NCBI GenBank assembly: GCA_910586615.1
Contig: CAJUJP010000009.1
Location: 1 to 64,000 of the forward strand
Direction: 5' to 3'
From: an uncultured Lachnospiraceae bacterium
Lineage (GTDB): Bacteria > Bacillota > Clostridia > Lachnospirales > Lachnospiraceae
DNA length: 64,000 bases
Position 1 is the stretch's first letter, and each line of letters opens with the position of its first letter. The position numbers were made by a program, and so were the translations under genes. Shown here piece by piece: positions 1 through 8,532 of the stretch. The notes beneath the pieces were generated by a model that worked only from the letters and a program-made list of their open reading frames with translations, was not told the DNA's origin and did not search any database.

Positions 1-1786
1 TTCGTTCGTCCATTTTTTCAAAACTTACAGAATCTTCACGAATTATAATTGTTATGCTATTGTTACTGTATTTTGTTGCAATTTCTTTCAGTTTACTTAC
101 AATATCATCTTTTGTCATACTTAACATTTCTTCAATATCTGTTCTGTTCCAAAAATCTTGTATCTCACTCATCATATTGCCGATACAATAGTCACGTTCT
201 CCAACAGTAAGCATCTTTTTGTCTGCTATATGATAGGAAAATGAGTAGAACAAATCACACCATGCACCGTATCCATTTTCTTCCGCTGTTTTTGACGGAA
301 GATATTGATTATGGATAGGGTCTTCCTCTTTCCGCCCCGTGTTAATACTTTGCACATATTTTCCATTTTCCACTCCGGAAAGCCATGTGGTTAATGCTAC
401 AAAAGAAAGCTCGTCACTGTCCAGGTTCACGGAAAAATCCTGTTGGGCAGTATCAACATTGATCCGTTCCATTCGTTCATAACTTTCATTTGCCCATTCC
501 AGTAAATCCATGTTAAAATCTGCAACTGACCGACTTTGGTAATCGGCTGTTTTCAAATCCAATAAGGAACGGTAATCTTCCTCTGTGCCATTAGGATACT
601 CCCGGCGCTCCTGTTCCTGCTGTATATTTTCTTGCAGTTTATCTGTATTCCATCGCTCATTAAGTTTTTCGATTTCAGCCTGAATTGCTTCCTGCATGAA
701 TAAATTATTCTGTAACTGTTCTTTCGTTTTGTCTTGTAAGATATTTTGTAACCCGTCCACAACGTCCAAATGTGCAGCATTGTATTCACCGACAGTAAGT
801 GTATCAGCATTTTTTTCTCTGCTGCTGCCTGCTGCGGAAGTCGCAAAAGTAGTAGTTACACCAACAATGAGTATCGCAGCAATACAAATTGCAAGCAGTG
901 AAGTTTTTTTAATTTTCATAACCGCTGTAATCCTTTCTTCAATAGCATTTTTACTAAAGTTGTTACAAAATGGCAATAGCCCGCTTTTCGCTGCTTCCAT
1001 GTTGATCAGCATCATCGAATAGGCTGATTTAGATTTTTCTCCAAATTGCCGTATAACGCTTTCATCACAAGCCAGTTCTATATCACGGTTAAAAAGGACA
1101 TACATCACCCACACAAAGGGGTTGAACCAGTGAATACAAAGGGCAAGTGTCGCAATCAGCTTTGTGACAGTATCATAGCGATAAATATGCACATACTCAT
1201 GTGATAGAACATATTGCAGTTGTGTTTCGTTTTTCCAGTCCATTTTTTTCGGCATTAAAATGACAGGACGGAAAATGCCATAAGTTAATGGGGCGGAAAT
1301 CCTATCTGATTGCCTTACCGAAATCGGGCGTTTCAATGGGTGTTCCACCAGCCACTTTTCTATATCATGGTTGCGGACCGGCAAAGCTGTCCGGAATTCA
1401 ATCAGACAACGCAGATAAGAAACTGCGAAAAATAATGCAGAAAGTATCATTCCTGCGCACCATACAATACACCACACGAAAACAGATGATGCAATGTCCA
1501 CCGCCGGCTGTTCCATTCCCCGTGTTGTAACAAATTGCCCTTGTATGGCGGGAAAGTTGAAACCTGCTTCTGTTTCCGGCAATGTTGTAGAAGATATACT
1601 GTGGGTTACCAGTGTATAAATACTGAACATTGATGGAATCGAAAACGGGATAAGCAGTCTTAACATCACCAATTCCCATAAAACAAGAAAAGTCTTTTTC
1701 GGCAGTTTATTGATTGCTGCCGCACGGATCATCACTACCGCAGTAATGAAAACAGCCCCCGAAAAGCTCATTTGCAGTAAATTCAT
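1..1786 (-). CDS. BlaR1-type M56 membrane metallopeptidase (partial, C-terminus off window)
   Basis: I translated this frame by hand from ATG 1786 to base 1 and found it open for 595 codons; the stop lies beyond the window. The N-terminal half has several hydrophobic segments and the zinc-peptidase motif HEYVH (residues 196-200) with the downstream ELACDE motif (E237 the likely third ligand). This is the M56/BlaR1 signature of sensors that cleave a cognate BlaI/MecI repressor. A last membrane segment lies near residues 276-296. The roughly 300 residues after it are hydrophilic, and I see no penicillin-binding SxxK-type sensor in the visible part, so the inducer may not be a beta-lactam. It starts 11 bases after the BlaI-type gene's stop codon, with a GAGGTG ribosome binding site, so the two are co-transcribed. 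Confidence 0.85.
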   Translation of the reverse strand, partial: MNLLQMSFSGAVFITAVVMIRAAAINKLPKKTFLVLWELVMLRLLIPFSIPSMFSIYTLVTHSISSTTLPETEAGFNFPAIQGQFVTTRGMEQPAVDIASSVFVWCIVWCAGMILSALFFAVSYLRCLIEFRTALPVRNHDIEKWLVEHPLKRPISVRQSDRISAPLTYGIFRPVILMPKKMDWKNETQLQYVLSHEYVHIYRYDTVTKLIATLALCIHWFNPFVWVMYVLFNRDIELACDESVIRQFGEKSKSAYSMMLINMEAAKSGLLPFCNNFSKNAIEERITAVMKIKKTSLLAICIAAILIVGVTTTFATSAAGSSREKNADTLTVGEYNAAHLDVVDGLQNILQDKTKEQLQNNLFMQEAIQAEIEKLNERWNTDKLQENIQQEQERREYPNGTEEDYRSLLDLKTADYQSRSVADFNMDLLEWANESYERMERINVDTAQQDFSVNLDSDELSFVALTTWLSGVENGKYVQSINTGRKEEDPIHNQYLPSKTAEENGYGAWCDLFYSFSYHIADKKMLTVGERDYCIGNMMSEIQDFWNRTDIEEMLSMTKDDIVSKLKEIATKYSNNSITIIIREDSVSFEKMDER

Positions 1787-1796
1787 TTGCATCACC

Positions 1797-2156
1797 TCAT
1801 TCCAAATCTTCCACAATCTGTTTGAGCTTCTGAATCTGTTCCGCAGAGAGTTTTTTCCTGCCTAACAGGGCTGCAAACAGTTTGTCAACCGAACCGTCAT
1901 AAATCTTGTCAATCAATTCATTTGTTTCTGCTTCCTGTACTTCTTCTTTGGGAATCAGGGCATGGCACATGAAATTCGGTTCGGAACGTTCAATCGCTCC
2001 TTTTTTGATGCATCTTTTTATCAGTGTGTAGGTAGTATTCATGTTCCAGCCGATTTCTTTTTTCAGAACATCAGATATATGTTTTGCCGTGGTGTCGCCC
2101 TCACTCCAAAGCACACACATTACTTTTAATTCTGAATCGAAAAGTTTAATATCCAT
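1797..2156 (-). CDS. BlaI/MecI/CopY-family transcriptional repressor
   Basis: A 119-residue winged-helix repressor of BlaI/MecI size. Family features are the segment around ELKVMCVLW, the recognition-helix region NMNTTYTLIKRCIKKGAI, and a C-terminal dimerisation part containing DGSVDKLFAAL. I chose the ATG at 2156 because AGGAGG sits just upstream; an in-frame ATG at 2174 has no such site. It heads a two-gene operon with the M56 peptidase. In the known Bla/Mec systems the peptidase is activated by ligand and inactivates the repressor, freeing the operator. A BlaI-type operator lies upstream at 2233-2246, so autoregulation is expected. The target genes beyond the operon are not visible. Confidence 0.9.
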   Translation of the reverse strand: MDIKLFDSELKVMCVLWSEGDTTAKHISDVLKKEIGWNMNTTYTLIKRCIKKGAIERSEPNFMCHALIPKEEVQEAETNELIDKIYDGSVDKLFAALLGRKKLSAEQIQKLKQIVEDLE

Positions 2157-2232
2157 TTTGATCCTCCTTTCCATAAGACCGCAGTAGTATGTGTATGGTT
2201 ATACATTAAGTCTTTCTCATCGGGCTGTCAAC

Positions 2233-2246
2233 ACTACCACAGTAGT
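2233..2246. promoter_or_regulatory. BlaI/MecI-type operator
   Basis: A perfect inverted repeat ACTAC-N4-GTAGT, the same architecture as the known BlaI/MecI operator core. It lies about 75 bp upstream of the repressor start. A second GTAGT half-site occurs near 2185. The match is seen directly; the function is inferred from the adjacent repressor. Confidence 0.7.
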
Positions 2247-2268
2247 ATTAAGAAAAAATTCATAATTC

Positions 2269-2565
2269 TTATGTCGGATAGATATAAGAATTAGGAGGAT
2301 TCCGTAGTAGTCGGCATTGGCGGAAATGTGTATAACTTTCTGTCCCCCTAATATCAGCGTCAACCGCCCCGGCTATAAATAGCTGCCACTTCATAACCTC
2401 CCGTATCTCCATTTCTTTACTAATACCTTTATTCATGGTCTGCGTCCTCCTGTAAATAAGCAGCTTCTTGATTTTCGGCTTCATAACGATACCTCCCTGT
2501 CCTTGTGTTTGGTCTGCTGACAGCTGGCGTTCAGTCCCTTTGCCTTTAAGGTCACATGAGAGCAA
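2269..2565 (-). other. Unassigned 98-codon frame in a gene-poor stretch (2247-2713)
   Basis: A 98-codon open frame with a good AGGAGG site before an internal ATG near 2436, but no recognisable domain. In a neighbouring frame the stretch just after 2400 reads V-A-A-I-Y-S-R and then stops, which faintly resembles the start of a serine recombinase. Together with the truncated gene next to it, this suggests the worn end of an inserted element. I would not call it a real protein without homologues. The rest of 2247-2713 holds only the terminator at 2564-2611. Confidence 0.2.
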
Positions 2566-2611
2566 AAAAAGCGGCGTTCCTTTCTCCCGGTTAGGGATAG
2601 AGAAACGCCGC
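2564..2611 (-). terminator. Intrinsic terminator
   Basis: On the minus strand a GC-rich stem starting GCGGCGTT pairs with AACGCCGC and is followed by seven T residues. It stands downstream of the truncated gene at 2714-2854. Confidence 0.75.
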
Positions 2612-2713
2612 GTCTGCGTCGTATTCAGTTTTCATTTATTCTTTCTCAATACTGTGTGCTGTTGTTTGGCCTTGCAAGGTTCCGGGCGGCATATCAAGGC
2701 TCTTTTGAGATAA

Positions 2714-2854
2714 TCAACCATTTTTAATATAAAACACATACCCAAGATCCGGCGAAGGACCTGGTGTCTCATCTAAAAAATTAATATTGCCATCTTTTTC
2801 AGCAATATATCCATCCAAAGACATGGCAATATATAAAATCAGTCTGTTTTTCAT
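2714..2854 (-). pseudogene. Truncated dihydrofolate-reductase/RibD-C family gene (N-terminal 46 residues)
   Basis: ATG at 2854, preceded by an AAAGAGG ribosome binding site, starts a 46-residue frame with the typical family opening: ILYIAMSLDGYIAEKDGNI, then FLDETPGPSPDLGY. Members of this family usually run to about 170-190 residues, so roughly three quarters are missing. The frame stops right after this opening, where unrelated sequence begins. I read this as a gene cut by insertion or deletion, with the junction near 2700-2715. The start signals look intact, so a short peptide might still be made. Confidence 0.65.
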
Positions 2855-2922
2855 GATATGCCTCTTTTCCCTCCTGATCTGTCCGAACATCAGGAAAGCT
2901 ATGATATACCATACTTATTATG

Positions 2923-3633
2923 CTACTCCCCCAGATAAGCCTTCTTCACAGCCTCATCGTTCATCAGCTCATCCGCATTTCCAGACAACGAGATGGTTCC
3001 TGTTTCAAGGACATAGGCACGATCTGCAATGGACAGTGCCTTTTTTGCATTCTGCTCCACAAGAAGTACGGTCGTACCGGATTCGCTGACCTGTTTGATG
3101 ATATTAAAAATCTCATTCACAAAAATCGGCGAAAGCCCCATGGACGGCTCATCCATCAAAATAATACTGGGCTGGCTCATCAGTGCACGACCCATGGCGA
3201 GCATCTGCTGCTCACCGCCGCTCAAAGTTCCGGCCAGCTGCGTTTTACGCTCCTCTAATCTGGGAAAACGCTCATACACCATCTGCAGGTTATTCTTGAT
3301 TTCTTCTTTATCTTTCCGCGTGTAAGCTCCCATCAGCAGATTATCATAAACCGACAATTGCGCAAACACACGCCTTCCCTCCGGCACATGCGCCATTCCC
3401 ATAGGAACGATCTTATATCCCGGTGTCTTCGTAATATCTTTTCCCTCAAAAATAATACTGCCGCTGGTAGGTTTGATCAGCCCCGTAACCGTATGCAGCG
3501 TAGTAGTTTTACCCGCCCCGTTAGCGCCGATCAAAGCAATAACCTCGCCCTGCTCTACCTCAAAACTGATCCCCTTGATTGCCTCTATCACTCCGTAATG
3601 TACGTGAAGATCCTTCACTTCCAACATTGCCAT
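2923..3633 (-). CDS. livF: Branched-chain amino-acid ABC transporter ATPase LivF
   Basis: A 236-residue ABC ATPase. Walker A reads GANGAGKTT, the signature LSGGEQQ, and Walker B ILMDEPSMGL; the pattern around HVPEGRRVFAQLSV is typical of LivF. It is the last gene of the livKHMGF operon and pairs with LivG to power uptake of leucine, isoleucine or valine through LivH and LivM. The start at 3633 has a GGAGG site just upstream. It is separated from livG by 455 bp of tandem repeats and a hairpin element, an unusually long gap for genes whose products work 1:1. Confidence 0.95.
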   Translation of the reverse strand: MAMLEVKDLHVHYGVIEAIKGISFEVEQGEVIALIGANGAGKTTTLHTVTGLIKPTSGSIIFEGKDITKTPGYKIVPMGMAHVPEGRRVFAQLSVYDNLLMGAYTRKDKEEIKNNLQMVYERFPRLEERKTQLAGTLSGGEQQMLAMGRALMSQPSIILMDEPSMGLSPIFVNEIFNIIKQVSESGTTVLLVEQNAKKALSIADRAYVLETGTISLSGNADELMNDEAVKKAYLGE

Positions 3634-3690
3634 AACATAACCTCCATTGCCCGCTCAATAACTGACTTACTTTCCCTCTCAGTTAAGAAA

Positions 3691-4003
3691 AGCTCTCACC
3701 TCAGACCTTTTCCTTCCCAGCGTCTCTCTCAACCCTCGGAAGAACTCCTCATATCCGCCTGCCCTCTCTCACCTAAAAAAGCCCTGATCTCAAGCCCTTT
3801 CCTTCCTCACGTCTCTCTCAACCCCCGGAAAAACTCCTCATATTCGCCTGGCCTCTCTCACCTAAAAAAGCTCTCATCTCAAGCCTTTTCTTTCCTCACG
3901 TCTCTCTCAACCCCCGGAAAAACTCCTCATATCCCCTGGCCTCTCTCCTAAAAAAGCTCTTAAGCCTATCCTTCCTCACGTCTCTCTCAACCCCGGAAGA
4001 ATG
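3691..4003. repeat. Four imperfect tandem copies of an 89-bp unit
   Basis: Units begin near 3691, 3780, 3869 and 3955 (periods 89, 89, 86). Each contains TCTCTCTCAACCC, then a CGGAA(A/G)AACTCCTCATAT-type segment, and ends at CCTAAAAAAG. The fourth copy runs straight into the hairpin element at 3995. There is no open frame of note; the repeat fills the livG-livF gap. Confidence 0.9.
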
Positions 4004-4086
4004 CTCGCCTCCGGCGGCATTCTTCCCAACATGACTTAGTTATACTTAGACACCGTCCTTTGGTGTCTTAGTATAACTTCATGTTG
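3995..4086 (-). repeat. Double-hairpin intercistronic element, copy 2 (after livG)
   Basis: Two adjacent hairpins begin 2 bases after the livG stop. Reading the transcript, the first is a long stem closed by CAACATG/CATGTTG with internal CTAAG on both arms. The second is GGAAGAATGC/GCATTCTTCC. The same architecture recurs after livK (7086-7169) with different but still complementary stem bases. It may set mRNA stability or partial termination within the operon. Confidence 0.85.
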
Positions 4087-4088
4087 TT

Positions 4089-4847
4089 TTATGCTCCAAG
4101 ATACGCCGTAATAACCTCCGGATTATTGAGCACTTCCTGGGTTTCTCCCTGTGCCAGCACCTGGCCGAAGTTCAGTACCGTCAGTTTCTCACAAATTCCC
4201 GCCACCAGCTTCATATCATGCTCGATAAGGAGAATTGTCATGTCAAAATGATCCCTCACAAAACGGATCGTATCCATCAGTTCCTTCGTCTCATTAGGGT
4301 TCATGCCCGCTGCAGGCTCGTCCAGCAGAAGCAGCTTCGGCTCCGTTGCCATAGCCCTGGCGATCTCCAGCTTTCTTTGCTGTCCATAAGGCAGATTCTC
4401 CGCCTTATAGTCCGCATATTCCTCCAAGCCGAATACCTTGAGCAGTTCCATCGCTTTCCCGTTCATTTCTTTTTCTACTTTATGATAACGGGGCAGGCGC
4501 AGAATCCCTTCAAAAGTTGAATAAGGATAGTGATTGTGCAGACCTGCTTTTACATTGTCAAGCACCGGCATATCACCAAAAAGCCTGATATTCTGGAAGG
4601 TTCTTGCAATACCCGCCTTACAGATATCAATGGTCTTTTTACCCGTCAGATTCACACCGTCTAAGAGGATTGCTCCTTCATCCGGCTGATAGACTCCGGT
4701 AAGTAAATTAAAGATTGTCGTCTTGCCCGCGCCGTTTGGCCCGATCAAGCCATAAAGTTCTCCTTTTTCCACAGAAATGTCAAATGCATTGACCGCCCGC
4801 AGACCGCCGAAGGAGATTCCCAGATTCTTAGTCTCTAACAATGCCAT
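4089..4847 (-). CDS. livG: Branched-chain amino-acid ABC transporter ATPase LivG
   Basis: A 252-residue ABC ATPase with Walker A GPNGAGKTT, a signature region YGQQRKLEIARA and Walker B LLLLDEPAAGMNP. The AGMNP variant after Walker B and the C-terminal ending VITAYLGA are typical of LivG. The start at 4847 lies 3 bases beyond the livM stop, and its ribosome binding site sits inside the end of livM, so translation is probably coupled. It works at the inner face of the membrane with LivF, LivH and LivM. Confidence 0.95.
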   Translation of the reverse strand: MALLETKNLGISFGGLRAVNAFDISVEKGELYGLIGPNGAGKTTIFNLLTGVYQPDEGAILLDGVNLTGKKTIDICKAGIARTFQNIRLFGDMPVLDNVKAGLHNHYPYSTFEGILRLPRYHKVEKEMNGKAMELLKVFGLEEYADYKAENLPYGQQRKLEIARAMATEPKLLLLDEPAAGMNPNETKELMDTIRFVRDHFDMTILLIEHDMKLVAGICEKLTVLNFGQVLAQGETQEVLNNPEVITAYLGA

Positions 4848-4850
4848 ATC

Positions 4851-5921
4851 CTACGCCTCCTTCTTCCTGCTGCCCGGTGTCAGCCGCTGTTTCAAACGTT
4901 TCCTAAAGAAGATCGCATTGGGACTCCAATTGAAGATCATCATAATGATCAACACGATCGCATAGATCAGCATACGATAATCGCTAAGTCCTCTTAGAAC
5001 CTCCGGTAAAAGTGTCAGAAGCACCGCCGCGATAATGGAACCGCGGATATTTCCGATCCCGCCAAGTACAACAAACACAAGGATCAAAATAGACATATTA
5101 TATCCGAAATTCTTAGGCAGTGCATTCAGTGTAGACAGATTATGCGCGTAGAGCACGCCTGCCACTCCCGCCAGAGATGCGGAAAGCGTAAATGCAATCA
5201 GTTTATATTTTGTCACATTGATTCCCACAGATTCAGCGGCAATCCGGTTGTCACGAATGGACATGACAGCCCGCCCCGTTCTGGAATGTATAAAATTCAA
5301 CACGATAAACAGCGTGATCAGAATCAGTATAATTCCTACAGTAAAGCTGGAATCATTCGGTGTTCCCGTAACGCCCTGGGCGCCTTTGATCAGCATCAGT
5401 CCGTCTTCTTCCATATTAAGGGAAAGTGCATCCTTCATCGTAAAATGAATCCCTTTTGAATCAACCCCCAGATAAAGAGCGTTGATGATATTTTTGATAA
5501 TCTCGCCGAAGGCAAGGGTGACGATCGCAAGATAATCTCCCCGCAGGCGCAACACAGGAATGCCCACCAGAAACCCTACCAGTGCCGCAGCCGCAGCACC
5601 GATCAGCAGCGCCAGAAAAAATCTCAGCCCGCCCGGGATCGCATCCTTGAATGCCAGAGAAAATACCGCACTTGAAAAAGCGCCCACACACATAAATCCC
5701 GCATGTCCAAGACTGAGTTCGCCCAGAATACCAACCGTCAGGTTCAGGGCGATTGCCACAATCACATACGTACAAAAAGGAACCAGAAGTCCCTGGATCA
5801 AACTCGATACATGCCCTGTTTTTACCAGTAACTGTACCACGATATATGCCAAGATCACCATTCCATAAGTGATCAGATCATTCATTGTTGTTTTACTTAT
5901 TCCGCCGGCTTTCGTTTTCAT
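4851..5921 (-). CDS. livM: Branched-chain amino-acid ABC transporter permease LivM
   Basis: A 356-residue polytopic membrane protein with about ten hydrophobic segments. Family-typical motifs include the GELSLGHAGFMCVGA segment and a cytoplasmic loop around GRAVMSIRDNRIAAESVGIN, the ATPase-contacting EAA-like region. It forms the membrane channel with LivH. AGGAG lies upstream of the ATG at 5921, and the gene follows livH by 27 bp. A charged C-terminal tail (RKRLKQRLTPGSRKKEA) is present. Nothing appears truncated. Confidence 0.95.
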   Translation of the reverse strand: MKTKAGGISKTTMNDLITYGMVILAYIVVQLLVKTGHVSSLIQGLLVPFCTYVIVAIALNLTVGILGELSLGHAGFMCVGAFSSAVFSLAFKDAIPGGLRFFLALLIGAAAAALVGFLVGIPVLRLRGDYLAIVTLAFGEIIKNIINALYLGVDSKGIHFTMKDALSLNMEEDGLMLIKGAQGVTGTPNDSSFTVGIILILITLFIVLNFIHSRTGRAVMSIRDNRIAAESVGINVTKYKLIAFTLSASLAGVAGVLYAHNLSTLNALPKNFGYNMSILILVFVVLGGIGNIRGSIIAAVLLTLLPEVLRGLSDYRMLIYAIVLIIMMIFNWSPNAIFFRKRLKQRLTPGSRKKEA

Positions 5922-5948
5922 ACAATACTCCTTTCTCCCCCTGTTTTC

Positions 5949-6830
5949 TTAAACCTTCTCCTGAATCTTCTTTCCGAGAAGCCCCGTAGGCTTCACCAGA
6001 AGGACGATAATCAGAATACTGAATACGATCGCATCGGAAAGCTGGGAAGAAATATAGGCTTTGCTCAGGTTCTCAATCACACCCAGCAAAATACCTCCGA
6101 TAAACGCACCGGGAATCGAACCGATCCCTCCGAATACCGCCGCTACAAAGGCCTTGATACCCGGCATGGAACCCGTATAAGGCGTAAGCGCCGGATAGGC
6201 TGAGCACAACAGTACACCCGCGATTGCCGCCAGAGATGAACCGATGGCAAAAGTCACGGCAATGGTTCCGTTCACATTGATACCCATAAGCTGTGCCGCA
6301 CCTTTATCCTCGGATACGGCTGTCATAGCACGTCCGATTTTGGTCTTTTTTACAAAAAGGGAAAGACCCGCCATAATAATTATATTTACAATGACAGTCA
6401 CAATGGTCACACTCTTAATGACCAGCTGGCCGTCAAATAATTCCAGATTCGGTAATGTCACAACATTCGTAAACGCTTTCGTATCCGAACCGAATACAAG
6501 CAGCGCCACGTTCTGCAAAAGGTAACTGACGCCGATTGCCGTAATCAACACGGCTAACGGAGACGCCCCCCTCAGAGGTCTGTATGCCACCCGCTCAATG
6601 GTCACGCCAAGCACAGTACACACCGCCATGGAAATAATGATCGCCGCCAGAGGATTGATCCCCATGTTGCTGACGGCCACAAATGTCACATAACCGCCGA
6701 TCATAATAACGTCGCCGTGGGCGAAGTTCAACATCTTGGCAATGCCGTACACCATTGTATATCCAAGCGCAATCAGTGCATACACGCTTCCTAAACTTAT
6801 TCCATTGATTAAATGGGCTGCAAAACTCAT
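5949..6830 (-). CDS. livH: Branched-chain amino-acid ABC transporter permease LivH
   Basis: A 293-residue membrane permease. Family features are the N-terminal GSVYALIALGYTMVYGI and LNFAHGDVIMIGGY segments, the loop TAVSEDKGAAQLMGIN that contacts the ATPases, and AAVFGGIGSIPGAFIGGI near the C-terminus. It is the heterodimer partner of LivM. The start at 6830 is preceded by AGAGGTG. It lies 340 bp downstream of livK, a gap that contains the double-hairpin element and otherwise no gene. Confidence 0.95.
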   Translation of the reverse strand: MSFAAHLINGISLGSVYALIALGYTMVYGIAKMLNFAHGDVIMIGGYVTFVAVSNMGINPLAAIIISMAVCTVLGVTIERVAYRPLRGASPLAVLITAIGVSYLLQNVALLVFGSDTKAFTNVVTLPNLELFDGQLVIKSVTIVTVIVNIIIMAGLSLFVKKTKIGRAMTAVSEDKGAAQLMGINVNGTIAVTFAIGSSLAAIAGVLLCSAYPALTPYTGSMPGIKAFVAAVFGGIGSIPGAFIGGILLGVIENLSKAYISSQLSDAIVFSILIIVLLVKPTGLLGKKIQEKV

Positions 6831-7085
6831 AATTACACCTCTGTTTCATACCTGCTGCATATTTATTTAATCTCTTTTTCTTTACCGTACTGCCTTCTCA
6901 CAATTCCTTCAAAAGAATCACCTAAAAAAAGTAATTTGCTTCGCAAACTCGGATAAGCGGAGGAACTTCCTATATCATAAAAAATATCCATTATCAATTT
7001 ACCAGAAGAACCCTCTCCCGAAAGTATCTATGTATCAACCTGCCGGAAAAACCTTCTCCCGAAATGTATTCCTCATCCACAACCC

Positions 7086-7169
7086 GGAAGAATCGCCCGC
7101 GATTCTTCCCAACATGGTATAGTCACACTTAGGCAGCGTTCTTAGCTGCCTTAGTGTGACTCCATGTTG
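7086..7169 (-). repeat. Double-hairpin intercistronic element, copy 1 (after livK)
   Basis: Begins 1-2 bases after the livK stop. In the transcript the long stem is closed by CAACATG/CATGTTG, carries CTAAG on both arms and a GCAGC/GCTGC tip. It is followed by GGAAGAATCGC/GCGATTCTTCC. It is homologous in shape to 3995-4086. The remainder of 6831-7085 is A/T-rich with CCGGAA-type fragments like those of the 89-bp repeat; I see no gene there. Confidence 0.85.
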
Positions 7170-7170
7170 T

Positions 7171-8442
7171 CTACATAGCAGTATAAACGCCACCCTTAAT
7201 CACAACCGCTTTAGGATCTTTGGTCGGCTCACCGGAAGCATCCCATGTGATGCCCAGACCTGTAAGGCCGTCCACCTGGATCTCTGTCATAGCTGCTGAC
7301 AATGCATTACAGATATCAGCATTGGACATATCAGCCGTGATGCCCGCTTTCTCTGCTGCAGCCTTGATGATGTAGATTGCATCATAACCGTCTGCCGCAA
7401 ACTGATTAGGCGTCTCGTTGAATTTTTCTTTATAAGTAGTAACAAATTTCACTGTCAGATCATCTGTCGCATCTGCTGCGAAAGGAGTTAAGAGCATAAC
7501 ATCCTCAGCCAAGGATGCATCGAAGTTCTTCACACCCAGAATACCGTCCAGACCGTCACAGCCGAAGAACTTCACATCAAAGCCCATATCGGAAGCCTGC
7601 TTTAAGATCAAAGCCGCCTCATTATAGTAGATGGGAAGGAACACAAGATCTGCTCCTGCATCTTTAGCCTGCTGCAGCTGTACGGAAAAGTCTGTCTTAT
7701 TGTCTGCTGTAAACGCACCTGCCGTCACGATCTCAAAAGGCTGGTTTGCCGCCTCACCCGCAAACTTCTCATAGATACCGGAAGAATATACATCGGAACT
7801 GTCATAGATCACTGCAACCTTTGTAGCAAGTCCGTGCTCACCGATATACTGTGCAGATGCCGCACCCTGGTTAGGGTCGGAAAAGCATACACGGAAAGAA
7901 TTGGGATTCGCAACACACTCTACAGCGGAACCCGAAGGGGTAAGCTGGAAGATATTATCCTCTGCAGTCTTGGCTGCCACTGCGATGGAACATGCGCTGG
8001 TCACACAGCCGTCAATCACCTGTACGCCCCAGTCCTTTAAAGTATTGTAAGCGTTAACGGATTTCTCAGAATCCAGTTCGTCGTCCTGGAAATTCAACTC
8101 AAGCATCATGCCGTTGACACCGCCTGCCGCATTGATCTCGTCAACTGCGATCTGGGAGCCGTTCATAGCTGCGATGCCGTATACTGCCGCACCGCCGGTC
8201 AGAGGCCCGATGCCGCCGATCTTGAGCGTGCCGCCTGCTGCACTGGCGGAATCCGCCGCATCTGCAGAAGCATCCGTGTCTGCGGAAGTATCTGCTGCAT
8301 CGTCAGAAGTACCCGCGTTCTCTGCTGTGCCTGCTCCGTTGTCTGCTGTGCTTCCGGCATTTCCACCGTCAGATCCGCAGCCGCTGAGCAATGTTGCCAT
8401 CATTGCGCCTGCAAGTACAAGGCTTAACATTTTTTTCTTCAT
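7171..8442 (-). CDS. livK: Branched-chain amino-acid-binding lipoprotein LivK/LivJ
   Basis: A 423-residue extracytoplasmic binding protein. The N-terminus is a lipoprotein signal with lipobox LLSGC, followed by a long Gly/Ala/Asp/Ser linker to about residue 75. The periplasmic-binding fold then starts at LKIGGIGPLTGGAAVYGIAA, the usual opening of the leucine-binding family. It captures amino acid at the cell surface and delivers it to LivHM. It is the first gene of the operon, next to a strong promoter and leader hairpin. AGGAGGAG precedes the start. Confidence 0.93.
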   Translation of the reverse strand: MKKKMLSLVLAGAMMATLLSGCGSDGGNAGSTADNGAGTAENAGTSDDAADTSADTDASADAADSASAAGGTLKIGGIGPLTGGAAVYGIAAMNGSQIAVDEINAAGGVNGMMLELNFQDDELDSEKSVNAYNTLKDWGVQVIDGCVTSACSIAVAAKTAEDNIFQLTPSGSAVECVANPNSFRVCFSDPNQGAASAQYIGEHGLATKVAVIYDSSDVYSSGIYEKFAGEAANQPFEIVTAGAFTADNKTDFSVQLQQAKDAGADLVFLPIYYNEAALILKQASDMGFDVKFFGCDGLDGILGVKNFDASLAEDVMLLTPFAADATDDLTVKFVTTYKEKFNETPNQFAADGYDAIYIIKAAAEKAGITADMSNADICNALSAAMTEIQVDGLTGLGITWDASGEPTKDPKAVVIKGGVYTAM

Positions 8443-8470
8443 AATTCTTCTCCTCCTTTATTGACTCAAA

Positions 8471-8512
8471 AGATTCAAAAAGAGGGACTTCTATATAATA
8501 ATAAGAAGTCCC
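8471..8512 (-). terminator. Leader terminator/attenuator upstream of livK
   Basis: Transcript strand: the stem GGGACTTCT.../...AGAAGTCCC is followed by CTCTTTTT. It lies about 14-55 nt downstream of the predicted liv transcription start and about 30 nt before livK, so it sits inside the liv leader. It could also terminate transcripts coming from the GH13 gene. Confidence 0.75.
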
Positions 8513-8532
8513 ACCTTTGAAACTTTGAAAAA

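Noticed and set aside
3358..3951. 197-codon plus-strand frame with repeated SLSTPGK-like segments
   Set aside because: It is the translation of the 89-bp tandem repeat plus livF antisense; no ribosome binding site.
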